Below are positions 16,969 through 25,963 of a stretch of DNA of 64,000 bases, in pieces. Source of the DNA: Brachyspira intermedia PWS/A. GTDB lineage: Bacteria > Spirochaetota > Brachyspiria > Brachyspirales > Brachyspiraceae. The first letter of the stretch is position 1, and each line of letters opens with the position of its first letter. The notes under the pieces were generated by a model. It was not told the origin of the DNA. It was given only the letters and a program-made list of their open reading frames with translations, and did not search any database. A program made the translations under genes and the position numbers. The stretch lies in contig NC_017243.1 of NCBI RefSeq assembly GCF_000223215.1, positions 2,170,001 through 2,234,000 on the forward strand. The letters run 5' to 3'.

Positions 16969-17886
16969 TTATTTAAAAGTATCATAAATAGCCTTTGCAT
17001 TAAGACCATATTTATTAATAAGCTCTTCAACCGTTCCTGATTCGCCGAAAGTATCTTTTATACCTACTCTTATAAGTTTAGCAGGATATTCATCAGTTAA
17101 AACTTCAGATATAGCAGAACCAAGTCCGCCTATTATAGAATGCTCTTCAACACTAATAAGTTTTTTATGTTTCTTAGCCATCTCAACAACAATTTCTCTG
17201 TCTATAGGCTTTATAGTATGAACATCAACAACAGTAACAGATATTCCGTCTTTTTCAGCCATTTGAGCAGCCTCTAAAGCCTCTGATACCACTATTCCAC
17301 AAGCAAATATACATACATCTTTACCTTCTCTAAGAACATTAGCTTTTCCTATTTTGAAAGGTGTATCCTCTTTTGTTATTATATTAGTAGCAGGTCTAGC
17401 CATTCTTAAATAGCATGGTCCGTCATATTCAGCAGCGGCAAATACAGCTTTTTCAGCCTCAACAGCATCGCAAGGTACAATAACTATCATATTTGGTATA
17501 GAACGCATTAAAGATATATCTTCAATACTTTGATGGCTAGCACCGTCTTCACCAACTGATATACCAGAATGAGTAACTGCAACTTTAACATTTAATTTAG
17601 GATAGCAAATAGAGTTTCTAATAATTTCAAAAGCTCTTCCTGCTCCGAACATAGCAAAAGTAGAAGCAAAAGGGATTTTTCCTTCAATAGCAAGTCCTGC
17701 AGCAGCTCCCATCATATTTTGTTCAGCTATTCCCATATTAAAAAATCTATCAGGGAAAGCAGATTTAAAAAGTTTTGTCATAGTAGAACCAGATAAATCA
17801 GCGTCTAAAACTACAACATTTTTATTTATTTCTCCAAGGCGTTTCAAAGCCTCACCATAAGCATTTCTTATTGCCTTTTTTTCCAT
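16969..17886 (-). CDS. Transketolase, C-terminal subunit
   Basis: Second half of a split transketolase, covering the pyrimidine-binding and C-terminal domains. The cofactor-activating Glu is in FFNMGIAEQNMMG. The segment AVTHSGISVGEDGASHQSIE and the C-terminal VEEHSIIGGLGSA are typical. Together with the N-terminal subunit it moves two-carbon units between pentose and hexose phosphates, the non-oxidative pentose phosphate route. It lies 39 bp after the other half, with AAGGA before the ATG. Split transketolases are common in anaerobes and archaea. Confidence 0.93.
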   Translation of the reverse strand: MEKKAIRNAYGEALKRLGEINKNVVVLDADLSGSTMTKLFKSAFPDRFFNMGIAEQNMMGAAAGLAIEGKIPFASTFAMFGAGRAFEIIRNSICYPKLNVKVAVTHSGISVGEDGASHQSIEDISLMRSIPNMIVIVPCDAVEAEKAVFAAAEYDGPCYLRMARPATNIITKEDTPFKIGKANVLREGKDVCIFACGIVVSEALEAAQMAEKDGISVTVVDVHTIKPIDREIVVEMAKKHKKLISVEEHSIIGGLGSAISEVLTDEYPAKLIRVGIKDTFGESGTVEELINKYGLNAKAIYDTFK

Positions 17887-17925
17887 AGTAATTATTCCTT
17901 AATATTTTATACTTAAAAATTTTAA

Positions 17926-18723
17926 TTAATCAAGTTTATTCAACTCTTCCATAGCCTTTTCATATTCTTCTTTGTTAGGAGCTTTTCCATGCCAGCCTAC
18001 ATTATTTTCCATAAATGATACGCCTTTACCTTTAACTGTTTGAGCAATTACACATTTAGGCTTTCCAGATACTTTTTTATTAAATACTTCTTCAAGTTCT
18101 TTTTCATTATGTCCATCAACAACATAAGTTTCAAAACCGAATGCTTTCATCTTAGCTTCTAAATCACCTAGACTCATAACTTCATCATTCTTACCATCTA
18201 TCTGCAATCCGTTATGGTCTATAATAAGAGTATAATTATCAAGCTTGTAATTAGCAGCAGCCATGGCAGATTCCCAGAAAGTACCTTCCTGAGCCTCTCC
18301 ATCTCCAGCTATAACAAAAACTTTAGCATCTTTTTTATCTAATTTATATCCTAAAGCAGCACCTAAAGCTATACAAACACCTTGTCCTAAAGAACCTGTA
18401 GAAGCCTCGATACATTCTAAATTCTTTTTGGAAGGGTGCCCTTGAAGTCTTGAACCTAATTTTCTATAAGTTAAAAGCTCATCTGTTGAGAAAAATCCTC
18501 TATGTGCTAATGTAGAATAAAGTACTGCAGAAGCATGTCCTTTAGACATAATAAATATATCCCTGCCGTCCATTTTTGGATTTTTAGGATCGATATTCAT
18601 AATCTTAAAATATAAAGTATGCATTATCTCTACCAATGATAAAGAACCACCTATATGTCCTGAATTGGCATTATAAACCATACTTACTATATCTTTTCTT
18701 ATTTGAGTATTTAAAGAAGACAT
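17926..18723 (-). CDS. Transketolase, N-terminal subunit
   Basis: First half of the split enzyme, holding the diphosphate-binding domain. The thiamine-diphosphate motif begins GDGEAQEG and ends at the Asn of IIDHNGLQIDG, about 30 residues on. SGHIGGSLSLVEIMH and MSKGHASAVLYS are conserved substrate and cofactor contacts. AAGGA lies seven bases before the ATG. Transcribed ahead of the C-terminal half. No other pentose-phosphate gene is adjacent. Confidence 0.94.
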   Translation of the reverse strand: MSSLNTQIRKDIVSMVYNANSGHIGGSLSLVEIMHTLYFKIMNIDPKNPKMDGRDIFIMSKGHASAVLYSTLAHRGFFSTDELLTYRKLGSRLQGHPSKKNLECIEASTGSLGQGVCIALGAALGYKLDKKDAKVFVIAGDGEAQEGTFWESAMAAANYKLDNYTLIIDHNGLQIDGKNDEVMSLGDLEAKMKAFGFETYVVDGHNEKELEEVFNKKVSGKPKCVIAQTVKGKGVSFMENNVGWHGKAPNKEEYEKAMEELNKLD

Positions 18724-18806
18724 AATAATTCCTTATTTAATATAATTTTTTGTTTAATGATACAATGCAAAAATATTATTGTCAAATAATATAGTTTGTT
18801 TGATAA

Positions 18807-19190
18807 CTATTCTTTATGAAATATATTATTTATATGTTCTATATCCTTTTTACTAACACTTCTAATACTTATACTGATGTTAAGATCTTTCTTTTTATTT
18901 TTCATTTCTTTTATATAATAACTTTTAAGGAGTCTATTATTTTCTATAAACATAGTTTTTACTTTTTTATCCATAGTCTTTATATAATGCTCTACACTCA
19001 AAGCAATATTAACATTCTCAACCTTCCAAGCCGAAAGATATTTTAATGGCTTACGAAATTTTGTATAATTAGCTCCCCTACCCTTTGCGTGTTTATTAAA
19101 TCTATTGACAAGATCATTAGTAATGCCTGTATAGTATGAATTATTTTCACAAAGTATTATATAGACATAATAACTTTTATTATCTTCCAT
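18807..19190 (-). CDS. GIY-YIG domain protein (YhbQ/UPF0213-like) with C-terminal extension
   Basis: Residues 5-85 are a GIY-YIG nuclease-like domain: YYVYIILCENNSYYTGIT (with the GIY replaced by VYI and YIG by YTG, as in YhbQ-type proteins), then NRFNKHAKGRGANYTKF. The single-domain family is of unclear role; some members have been linked to DNA repair. The last 40 residues are Lys/Ile-rich and have no recognisable counterpart. It overlaps the cytidylyltransferase gene upstream by 11 bp, with no clear ribosome site, so translation is probably coupled. Confidence 0.85.
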   Translation of the reverse strand: MEDNKSYYVYIILCENNSYYTGITNDLVNRFNKHAKGRGANYTKFRKPLKYLSAWKVENVNIALSVEHYIKTMDKKVKTMFIENNRLLKSYYIKEMKNKKKDLNISISIRSVSKKDIEHINNIFHKE

Positions 19191-19860
19191 TTCTTATATC
19201 GCTTATTATAGTATCAACATCTACATATATATCATTATTATATTTTTCAAAGATTTTACATACATTATTATAATCTTCAATAGTATCAACTGTAGTTCTA
19301 AGTTCAGGCATAGCAAATTCTTCTTTAACTTCAGGATTTTCTATTTTGAATTTATCAGGGTTTCTATAATGATACTGTGTGATATGCTCATGCTCAAAAG
19401 CATCTTTGGAATTATCATCGGCAATTTTTAAAGCCTCATAATTTATCACTTCCACACCGCTGCCATAAGGAAGTAAATCATAATGGCTCAAATCAGCATT
19501 TTTTTCTATATGATAATCTATAATCATATCCAATGCTTTAACACTCACCAAAGGATTATCTCCTGTAGCACGCACAACTATATCAGCATTAAACTCTTCA
19601 GCGGCTTTTCTATATCTATTTAAAACATCTTCTTCACTTCCAACAAAATAACTGCATTTCAATTTATCAAATATATTTTTAAAAGCCTCATAAGATTTTT
19701 CTTCAGTAGCTACAATTACATCATTAGCCCTTTTAGAACTTCTTAATCTTTTAATAATAAGTTCAAGCATACTATCGCAATTAGCCATAGGTTTTAATGC
19801 CTTTTGCGGAAGTCTTGTAGAACCCAATCTTGAAGCAAGTATAATAACTATCTTTTTCAT
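19180..19860 (-). CDS. SpsF-like cytidylyltransferase
   Basis: A nucleotidyltransferase-fold protein that activates a surface sugar with CTP, by homology to SpsF and related acylneuraminate cytidylyltransferases. Evidence: IILASRLGSTRLPQKALKP (nucleotide loop), VIVATEE, and VVRATGDNPLVS (metal-binding Asp). The acceptor sugar cannot be read from sequence. With kdsA 0.6 kb upstream, a role in lipooligosaccharide or surface glycan synthesis is plausible. A ribosome site (AGGAGA) is present but about 15 bases from the ATG. Upstream lie the palindromic and TIR repeats. Confidence 0.8.
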   Translation of the reverse strand: MKKIVIILASRLGSTRLPQKALKPMANCDSMLELIIKRLRSSKRANDVIVATEEKSYEAFKNIFDKLKCSYFVGSEEDVLNRYRKAAEEFNADIVVRATGDNPLVSVKALDMIIDYHIEKNADLSHYDLLPYGSGVEVINYEALKIADDNSKDAFEHEHITQYHYRNPDKFKIENPEVKEEFAMPELRTTVDTIEDYNNVCKIFEKYNNDIYVDVDTIISDIRNGR

Positions 19861-19891
19861 ATTTTTAATTAATTTTCTCCTATTCTAAATC

Positions 19892-19970
19892 CCTAAAATT
19901 ATTCGCTCGCTCTGCGTGCCTGCGGCAAGGGCTCTGCTAAATAAATTTAGCAGACGCTCATAATTTTAGG
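19892..19970 (-). repeat. Short palindromic repeat element, copy 3 (fullest form)
   Basis: 79 bp with perfect 10-bp inverted ends: cctaaaatta at 19892 and taattttagg at 19961. Inside are the 8-bp-stem hairpin (ctgctaaa/tttagcag) of copy 1 and the GC-rich block cgctctgcgtgcctgcggca, part of which recurs in copy 2. Read on the minus strand, it matches copy 1 with an 18-bp or so insertion. Confidence 0.7.
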
Positions 19971-19984
19971 AAATATATTTTTAA

Positions 19985-20058
19985 ATTTATTCAACTTTTC
20001 CTGTTGCCCACCTCAAGAGGTGAACTTTGTCAAAGTTGCAAAAGCACATGTTATTTTA
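19985..20058 (-). repeat. Remnant of a TIR element
   Basis: ttattcaactttt and aactttgtcaaagttgc match the inner right part of the TIR elements (compare 4470-4545 in reverse). The GC-rich inserts between them are replaced by a unique block holding the palindrome cacctc-aa-gaggtg. No terminal repeat remains. It abuts the full copy at 20060. Confidence 0.45.
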
Positions 20059-20059
20059 A

Positions 20060-20409
20060 TATATACTGAAAATTTTTAAGTTTGTCAACCGATGCACTTT
20101 ATATAGAATTATCAACTTTTTTGCCGCACACGCTCTGCGGACTTCGTCAAAGTTGCTGCCACAGGCACGCTTAGCGAAAATGCAATTGCTAGATATTAAA
20201 AAATACTTATTACATATAGGATATATCCTATATGTATACCAAAATGCAGTTGTTCGCGAAGCGTATCCGAGCCTGTAGAGGATATAGGTTCTTTTATACC
20301 AATAAAAGAACTGGGGCATGGCACGACTGTGTGCTTCGCAGCAAAGCCCCGAATATCAAAACAAAAATATAAATTTATCATTGACAAAATATAATTGTTT
20401 AGGTATATA
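20060..20409 (-). repeat. TIR-bounded non-coding element, copy C
   Basis: 350 bp in reverse orientation to copies A and B. The left edge tatatactgaaaatttt... and the right edge ...aattgtttaggtatata correspond to their right and left termini. It has the GC-rich modules (ttcgcgaagcgtatccga, gctgccacaggcacgc), but the middle AT-rich part differs, including an inverted repeat acatataggatatatcctatatgt. With copy 3 of the short repeat it fills the 626-bp gap between kdsA and the cytidylyltransferase gene. No gene seen. Confidence 0.7.
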
Positions 20410-20486
20410 CCAAATCTGGTAAAACGTATTTAATTTAAGCAGAATATATTTTATTCAATAACTTAACAATAAATTGTATACATTAA

Positions 20487-21302
20487 TTACAAACTCTTAA
20501 CTAAATCATTGATCTTTATAACCTTAGTCCACAATTCCTCAACCTTATTCAAATCAAATATAGTGCCCGAATCTGAAGGGCTTTTATCAGGATTAGGATG
20601 CACCTCCATAAATACAGCGTCTATTCCCAAAGCAACAGCCGATTTCAATATAGCAGGTATGAACTCTCTAGCTCCTCCAGATTGTCCATTATTAGCAGAA
20701 GGCATTTGAAGTGAATGAGTAGCATCATACATAACAGGTGCATAATTTTTCATTATCTCCAAATTCTTCATATCTACAACTAAATTACCATATCCGAACA
20801 TAGTACCTCTTTCACATAAAAAAAGTCTATTTTCATTGATAGCATCAGTACATTTATCAGCTATATATTTACAATCGTAACCGCTTATGAATTGTCCTTT
20901 CTTAACATTAACAGCCTTTCCAGTTTCGCATGCCGCTCTTAACATATCAGTTTGTCTGCATAAAAAAGCTGGTATCTGCAAAAAGTCAACATATTTAGCA
21001 GCTTCTTCAGCATCTGTAGGAACATGTATATCTGTTAAAGTAAGAAAATTAAATTCTTTACCAACATTCTGAAGTATTTGAAGTCCTTCTTTCATTCCAA
21101 GCCCTCTGAAAGATGAAAGAGATGTTCTGTTTGCTTTATCAAAACTTCCTTTGAAAATTAATTGTATATTTAATTTATCCTTTATCTCTTTTAATTTTTT
21201 TGCTATAGTCATTGTCATTTCTTCGCTTTCTATAACACAAGGACCAGCAACAAATATTAAATCTTTATTTTTATTAGTAATGCCTTTATAATCAAAAATC
21301 AT
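20487..21302 (-). CDS. kdsA: 3-deoxy-D-manno-octulosonate 8-phosphate synthase, metal-type
   Basis: Condenses arabinose 5-phosphate with phosphoenolpyruvate to give Kdo8P, the precursor of the lipid A-core sugar Kdo. Motifs: FKGSFDKANRTSLSSFRG, CERGTMFGYGN and YDATHSLQMP. The early segment VAGPCVIESEE has Cys where the non-metal E. coli type has Asn, which marks the metal-dependent class. I put the start at the ATG at 21302, seven bases after AAAGGA. Upstream in-frame codons run into a repeat element and lack homology, so the longer 310-codon reading is not real. It implies Kdo-containing lipooligosaccharide. 271 residues is normal length. Confidence 0.94.
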   Translation of the reverse strand: MIFDYKGITNKNKDLIFVAGPCVIESEEMTMTIAKKLKEIKDKLNIQLIFKGSFDKANRTSLSSFRGLGMKEGLQILQNVGKEFNFLTLTDIHVPTDAEEAAKYVDFLQIPAFLCRQTDMLRAACETGKAVNVKKGQFISGYDCKYIADKCTDAINENRLFLCERGTMFGYGNLVVDMKNLEIMKNYAPVMYDATHSLQMPSANNGQSGGAREFIPAILKSAVALGIDAVFMEVHPNPDKSPSDSGTIFDLNKVEELWTKVIKINDLVKSL

Positions 21303-21390
21303 ATTATATCCTTTAAAAATATAAAAATTATGTTTATATGATACAATATTAATACTTAAAGTCAATGTACTAGCTAGTATTATACAATGG

Positions 21391-21654
21391 TATATACCTA
21401 AACAACTATATTCTGTCAATTTTTGATTATTTTTGAATTAATTATAATTTATAAATAATATAAAATATTAAGACATAGCAGTAAAATATGTTTTAAATAT
21501 GATATGAAACTACATATTTATACAATAATAAGTAATCAGCCGCACGTATAGTGGACGTTTGAAAGAGTAGGCAATACTGTGCGGAAAGCCTCCGCGAAGC
21601 GTACCCAATGGGTATAGGCGAATAGTTGACAAACTTAAAAATTTTAACTATATT
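21391..21654 (+). repeat. TIR-bounded non-coding element, copy D (most diverged)
   Basis: 264 bp. The left end tatatacctaaacaactata matches copies A and B except for few bases; the right end ttgacaaacttaaaaatttt matches copy C's end in reverse. The interior is mostly different, with its own GC-rich block (gcggaaagcctccgcgaagcg). It occupies most of the 452-bp gap between kdsA and the first acetyltransferase gene; the remaining 100 bp before that gene is plain AT-rich sequence. Confidence 0.6.
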
Positions 21655-21754
21655 CACAAATAATAAAAAATAAATCAAATATCAAAAATACTGTATTTAC
21701 TTAATTCTAAAAATAGTATATAATCGGACTAAATCTAATATTGGAGTTTTTATT

Positions 21755-22318
21755 ATGATTAAATTGATTGAAATGAAAGAAAATTTAGAAAACAGAGATT
21801 TTTATAAGCAATTATATAACGATGCTTTTCCTCCTGAAGAAAGATGGAATTTCGATATGACTTTAGAAAATAAGGATAATCATAATTATAAATTTTATGC
21901 TATATTAGATGATGATGTTCCTATAGGCTTAACTATGCTATGGGATTTGGACGATTTCAATTATGGTGAATATTTGGCAATAGATAAAAATTTAAGAGGC
22001 AAAAAATATGGTTCTGAAGTACTTACTAAAATACTAGAAATACTAAGCAATAAATTAATAGTTATAGAAGTAGAGCCTTATGATTTAAATGAAATCGCAC
22101 AAAAACGCATAGAATGGTATAAAAGATTCGGACTAATACTCGCCGATCATGAATATGATATGCCTTGTATAAATGAAAATCAGGAAATATCAACTATGAA
22201 AATGAAAATAATGACAAGCAGAAAGATACAGGATAAAGAAGAGCATGACAATATCACAAAAATAATATATAATAAGGTATACAAGCCTAGATTAGATGAA
22301 ATAGATAAATGGAAATAG
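21755..22318 (+). CDS. GNAT-family acetyltransferase 1
   Basis: 187 residues. The acetyl-CoA-binding block is AIDKNLRGKKYGSEVLTKIL, a normal Q/R-x-x-G-x-G/A variant, preceded by the strand VPIGLTMLWDLDDFNYGEYL and followed by LIVIEVEPY and KRIEWYKRFGL. The substrate is unknown. GGAG precedes the ATG. It overlaps the next acetyltransferase gene by 10 bp. The two share EYLAI/EYFAI, the R-x-W/N-WY-x-x-G/LGF region and overall order, so they are tandem paralogues that have diverged strongly. Confidence 0.88.
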   Translation: MIKLIEMKENLENRDFYKQLYNDAFPPEERWNFDMTLENKDNHNYKFYAILDDDVPIGLTMLWDLDDFNYGEYLAIDKNLRGKKYGSEVLTKILEILSNKLIVIEVEPYDLNEIAQKRIEWYKRFGLILADHEYDMPCINENQEISTMKMKIMTSRKIQDKEEHDNITKIIYNKVYKPRLDEIDKWK

Positions 22319-22830
22319 AATTAATAGAAAGTATTGATTCTTCAAACTATAATGAAGAAATTATAAAAGACTCTTTTAATATCCGTGAAAATTGGAGTTT
22401 AAAAGAGTCTTTAAATAATAACAAAATCAAAAAAAATCTTTATGACATTAAAAAAGATAATATCCATATAGGCGTTTGCTTGTCTTGGCTTCTTGAAGAA
22501 TTTACATATATAGAATATTTCGCCATAGAAAGAAAATATAGATGTATGGGTTATGGTTCTGCTGCATTGAAAAAATTAATAAAAATGTATGATAATATAA
22601 TATTAGAAGTTGTGCCTGAAGATACTAATGACTTAGCATATAGGAGAGTAAATTGGTATAGATCTTTAGGCTTCTATTTATATAATGATACATATCCATA
22701 TCCTTATTTTCTTGATAATGGAGAAGTTACATTTATAGATTTCAGATTAATGTCATCGAATGAACTTACAAGTTATGAATACAAAAAAATAGTTAATCTT
22801 CTTCATAAGAATATATATAATTTATATTGA
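22309..22830 (+). CDS. GNAT-family acetyltransferase 2
   Basis: 173 residues, paralogous to the gene it overlaps by 10 bp. Acetyl-CoA motif AIERKYRCMGYGSAALKKLI; then IILEVVPEDTNDLAYRRVNWYRSLGF. The N-terminal third (SFNIRENWSLKESLNNN) matches DAFPPEERWNFDMTLENK of its partner in position, so both share a family-specific substrate region. No ribosome site of its own stands out, so translation is probably coupled. Substrate unknown. Confidence 0.86.
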   Translation: MEIELIESIDSSNYNEEIIKDSFNIRENWSLKESLNNNKIKKNLYDIKKDNIHIGVCLSWLLEEFTYIEYFAIERKYRCMGYGSAALKKLIKMYDNIILEVVPEDTNDLAYRRVNWYRSLGFYLYNDTYPYPYFLDNGEVTFIDFRLMSSNELTSYEYKKIVNLLHKNIYNLY

Positions 22831-22890
22831 TTTACTAAAATATTTATACTATCATATAAATATAATAATCAAATTTTGAGGTATTGAATT

Positions 22891-25266
22891 ATGAATGATA
22901 ATAAATACTCGCAAAAAATAAAAGAATTAATGAAAGAAATGACTTTGGAAGAAAAAGTCTCTCTTTTAAGCGGTAAAGATTTTTGGTCAACAAAAGCAAT
23001 AGACAGATTGAAAATAGACTCTGTATACTTAACAGATGGACCTCATGGAGTGAGAAAACAAAGCACTGAATCCGATGAATTAAGTTTGCAAAAGTCCATT
23101 TCATCAACCTGCTTTCCTACCGCATGCTGTTCTGCCTGCTCATTCGATCCTAATATAATGTATGAAATGGGTGAAGCTATATCAAGAGAAGCAAAGGCAA
23201 ATAAAGTTTCTGTAGTATTAGGACCAGGAGTAAATATTAAACGCTCTCCTTTATGCGGAAGAAATTTTGAATATTTTTCAGAAGATCCTTATCTTGCAGG
23301 AAAAATGGCTAGTGGCTGGATAAATGGTTTGGAGGATAATGGAATACAGTCAAGCCTCAAACATTTTGCCGCTAATAATCAGGAAACTTTAAGGCTCATA
23401 ATAGACAGTGTAGTTGATGAAAGAGCTTTGAGAGAAATATATTTATATGCATTTGAAATAGCCGTGAAAGAGGCTAAACCTTCTACTGTTATGTGTGCCT
23501 ATAATAGTGTTAATGGAACATTTGCATCAGAAAATAAATACTTGCTTACAGATATACTTAGAGATGAATGGGGATTTGATGGAATTGTTGTTTCAGATTG
23601 GGGTGCTGTAAATGACAGAGTAGAAGCTTTAAAGGCTGGACTTGATTTACAAATGCCTTCAACTAATGGAGAAGATGATAAAAAAGTTTATAATGCCGTT
23701 AAAGAAACTATTATAGATGAAAAAATATTAGATAAAGCCGTAGAAAGACTATTATATTTCTCTTTATATTCTATGGATAATATTTATGATAATTTCGATT
23801 ATGATAAAGAAGAACATCATAATATAGCTAGAAAAATCGCTGAAAACTCTATAGTATTATTAAAAAATGAAGATAAAATACTTCCTGCAAAAAAAGAAAG
23901 TAAAATTGCTGTGATAGGAGAATTCGCTCAAAAACCTAGATATCAAGGTAATGGAAGCTCTCTTATAAATGCTTACAAAATAGATACTGCAGAAGAATAT
24001 TTCAAAGAAAACAATATAGAATTCAATTATGCTAAAGGATACGATTCAAATTCTCCAGATATAGATAATGCCTTAATAGAAGAAGCTGTAAATATATCAA
24101 AAGACAAAGATATTGTAATAATATTTGCAGGGCTTATAAACTCTTATGAATCTGAAGGATTTGACAGGAAACATCTAAACTTACCTGAAAATCATAATCA
24201 TTTAATAGAAGAAATTTCAAAAGTAAATAAAAATGTAGTTGTTGTGCTTTCTATAGGTGCACCTGTTTTAATGCCTTGGATTGATAAAGTAAAAGGAGTG
24301 CTTAATTTATATTTGGCAGGAGAAGCAGCTGTCAGTGCCGCATTTAATATAATATTTGGTATAGTTAATCCTAGCGGAAAATTGGCTGAAAGTTTCCCAT
24401 TAAGTTTAGAAGATAATCCAAGCTATAAATATTTTCCTGGAGGCAATAAGGCTGTTGAATACAGAGAATCAATATTTGTAGGATATAGATATTATGATAA
24501 AGCACAAAAGAATGTTTTATTCCCATTCGGATTTGGTTTATCATATACGACTTTTGAATTCTCTAATTTGATTGTTTCAGATGCCAACACTATTGCAGGA
24601 CTTGATAATATACATGTGGTATTCGATATAAAAAATACTGGAGATGTATTCGGATGCGAAGTTGCTCAAGTTTATATATCTGCTCCTGAAAACAATGTGT
24701 TTAAACCACAAAAAGAATTAAAGTCTTTTATAAAAGTATTTCTAGAACCTGGTGAAACTAAAACTGTTATATTAAAATTAAATAAAAGAAGTTTCTCTTT
24801 CTATAATGCTGATACTAAACAATATGAAATAGAAAGTGGAATCTATACAATATATATAGGAAATTCATCAAGAAATTTATTATTGAGTAAAACTATGGAA
24901 ATAAACTCCATAAATTATTATCAAAAAAGAATTGATAATTATTTCAACTTTAAAGATATAAATATTTCAGATAATGAATTCCAACAGCTTTTGGGAAGAA
25001 AATTAAAACCTATAAATATAAAAGCATCTAAACCTTATCATCTTAATAATAATTTAGCAGATTTGCTTGATAATAATATAGCAAAAGAATTTTATAATAA
25101 ACTTTTATCAGGACTCAATGATATGTTCAAAGATGATAAAACAGACACTAAAAAAATGTTTGAAAGCATGATGCTTGAAACTCCTCTTCGTTCGCTTCAT
25201 ACTATGAGCGGAGGTATTATCTCAAGAGAAGATGTTGAAAATTTAATAAACACTTTGAATAAATAA
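22891..25266 (+). CDS. Glycoside hydrolase family 3 beta-glucosidase
   Basis: Cytoplasmic (no signal peptide), 791 residues. Domain order: GH3 barrel (residues 10-290) with LTDGPHGVR, KRSPLCGRNFEYFSEDP, SSLKHFAANNQE and the nucleophile Asp in GIVVSDWGAVNDR; GH3 C-terminal domain (320-540) with RYQGNGSSLINA; then a fibronectin-III-like domain (590-670, SGIYTIYIGNSSRN). The last 110 residues are an extra helical tail. It likely hydrolyses beta-linked glucosides taken up by transport; the exact glycoside cannot be read. GAGG precedes the ATG, and a terminator follows. Confidence 0.93.
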   Translation: MNDNKYSQKIKELMKEMTLEEKVSLLSGKDFWSTKAIDRLKIDSVYLTDGPHGVRKQSTESDELSLQKSISSTCFPTACCSACSFDPNIMYEMGEAISREAKANKVSVVLGPGVNIKRSPLCGRNFEYFSEDPYLAGKMASGWINGLEDNGIQSSLKHFAANNQETLRLIIDSVVDERALREIYLYAFEIAVKEAKPSTVMCAYNSVNGTFASENKYLLTDILRDEWGFDGIVVSDWGAVNDRVEALKAGLDLQMPSTNGEDDKKVYNAVKETIIDEKILDKAVERLLYFSLYSMDNIYDNFDYDKEEHHNIARKIAENSIVLLKNEDKILPAKKESKIAVIGEFAQKPRYQGNGSSLINAYKIDTAEEYFKENNIEFNYAKGYDSNSPDIDNALIEEAVNISKDKDIVIIFAGLINSYESEGFDRKHLNLPENHNHLIEEISKVNKNVVVVLSIGAPVLMPWIDKVKGVLNLYLAGEAAVSAAFNIIFGIVNPSGKLAESFPLSLEDNPSYKYFPGGNKAVEYRESIFVGYRYYDKAQKNVLFPFGFGLSYTTFEFSNLIVSDANTIAGLDNIHVVFDIKNTGDVFGCEVAQVYISAPENNVFKPQKELKSFIKVFLEPGETKTVILKLNKRSFSFYNADTKQYEIESGIYTIYIGNSSRNLLLSKTMEINSINYYQKRIDNYFNFKDINISDNEFQQLLGRKLKPINIKASKPYHLNNNLADLLDNNIAKEFYNKLLSGLNDMFKDDKTDTKKMFESMMLETPLRSLHTMSGGIISREDVENLINTLNK

Positions 25267-25281
25267 TTAATTTAAAAGTAA

Positions 25282-25326
25282 AAAAGCGGTAGATATTATC
25301 ATCAATTCTGCCGCTTTTGTTTTTTC
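25282..25326 (+). terminator. Intrinsic terminator between convergent genes
   Basis: Stem aaaagcggtaga with tctgccgctttt (one G-T pair), 13-nt loop, and a T-rich tail. Flanking A and T runs allow it to stop both the GH3 gene and the PepSY-like gene. Confidence 0.85.
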
Positions 25327-25349
25327 ATTTTTTATTTTTGCATTATTGA

Positions 25350-25778
25350 TTAATCATCAAATTGCTGTCCCATTATTTGTCCGTTTCCAGAAACCATAAC
25401 TTCCATCATATTATTTAATTTTAATTTATAATTGCCCCATTCTTTTTCTGCATCAATAATAGCAGCTTGAGGATATGCTTTTTTTACAGCTTGTAAAACA
25501 GCAGGAGGGAAAGCAGCATCAGGTATAGGAGCATATTCACTATCTATATTTTCCCAATCTCCATTACCTAAAAAATCTATAGATACTCCATTAGATAAAT
25601 TTACATCAAATTTTGCTCCATCTCTTTCAACTTTCCAAATTTGAACGCCAGGAAATACTCTATTTATAAAAGCAGTAGCTTGCTTAGGCAATGCTGAAGG
25701 CGGAACTACCATATCAGCAAAAAGACTAGAAGCTGATAAAATAAATAATGATACTAAAAAGATAGATAATTTTTTCAT
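25350..25778 (-). CDS. Secreted PepSY-like protein
   Basis: 142 residues with a signal peptide (residues 1-21, ending SLFA-D). The mature part has the two alternating strand-helix units of PepSY-like (DUF2874) domains: LPKQATAFINRVFPGVQIWKVERD, then FDVNLSNGVSIDFLGNGDW, and AVLQAVKKAYPQAAIIDAEKEWG, then YKLKLNNMMEVMVSGNGQIM. These domains are periplasmic; their role is not established, though some inhibit or chaperone other proteins. GGAG lies seven bases before the ATG. It stands alone between the terminator and glgC. Confidence 0.82.
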   Translation of the reverse strand: MKKLSIFLVSLFILSASSLFADMVVPPSALPKQATAFINRVFPGVQIWKVERDGAKFDVNLSNGVSIDFLGNGDWENIDSEYAPIPDAAFPPAVLQAVKKAYPQAAIIDAEKEWGNYKLKLNNMMEVMVSGNGQIMGQQFDD

Positions 25779-25963
25779 GATTTACTCTCCTTAATATTAA
25801 ACTACATAAATTATCTTTATAGTTATAAGTATAGCACTTTTATAATATTTGTCAAGTTTATTTACAATATTTTTACTATTTTTTTACATTTTTTATTTTA
25901 ATCATATAATTATGGGTAGAAGACTTCTCCTACCCACAACAAACAAACTTAAACTAACAAATA

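Noticed and set aside
20311-20330. tggcacgactgtgtgc as a sigma-54 (-24/-12) promoter
   Set aside because: The GG to GC spacing is one base too long, it is inside a repeat module, and no gene follows in that direction.
20056-20387. Two overlapping open frames on the minus strand in copy C
   Set aside because: Both lie within repeat sequence, share the module-derived peptide LGYASR, and have no start signals or homologues I recognise.
21303-21419. Longer N-terminus for KdsA
   Set aside because: A good ribosome site and family alignment place the start at 21302; the extra part runs into a TIR element.
21419-21755. A riboswitch upstream of the acetyltransferase genes
   Set aside because: The structure present is explained by a TIR element; no known aptamer core was recognised.
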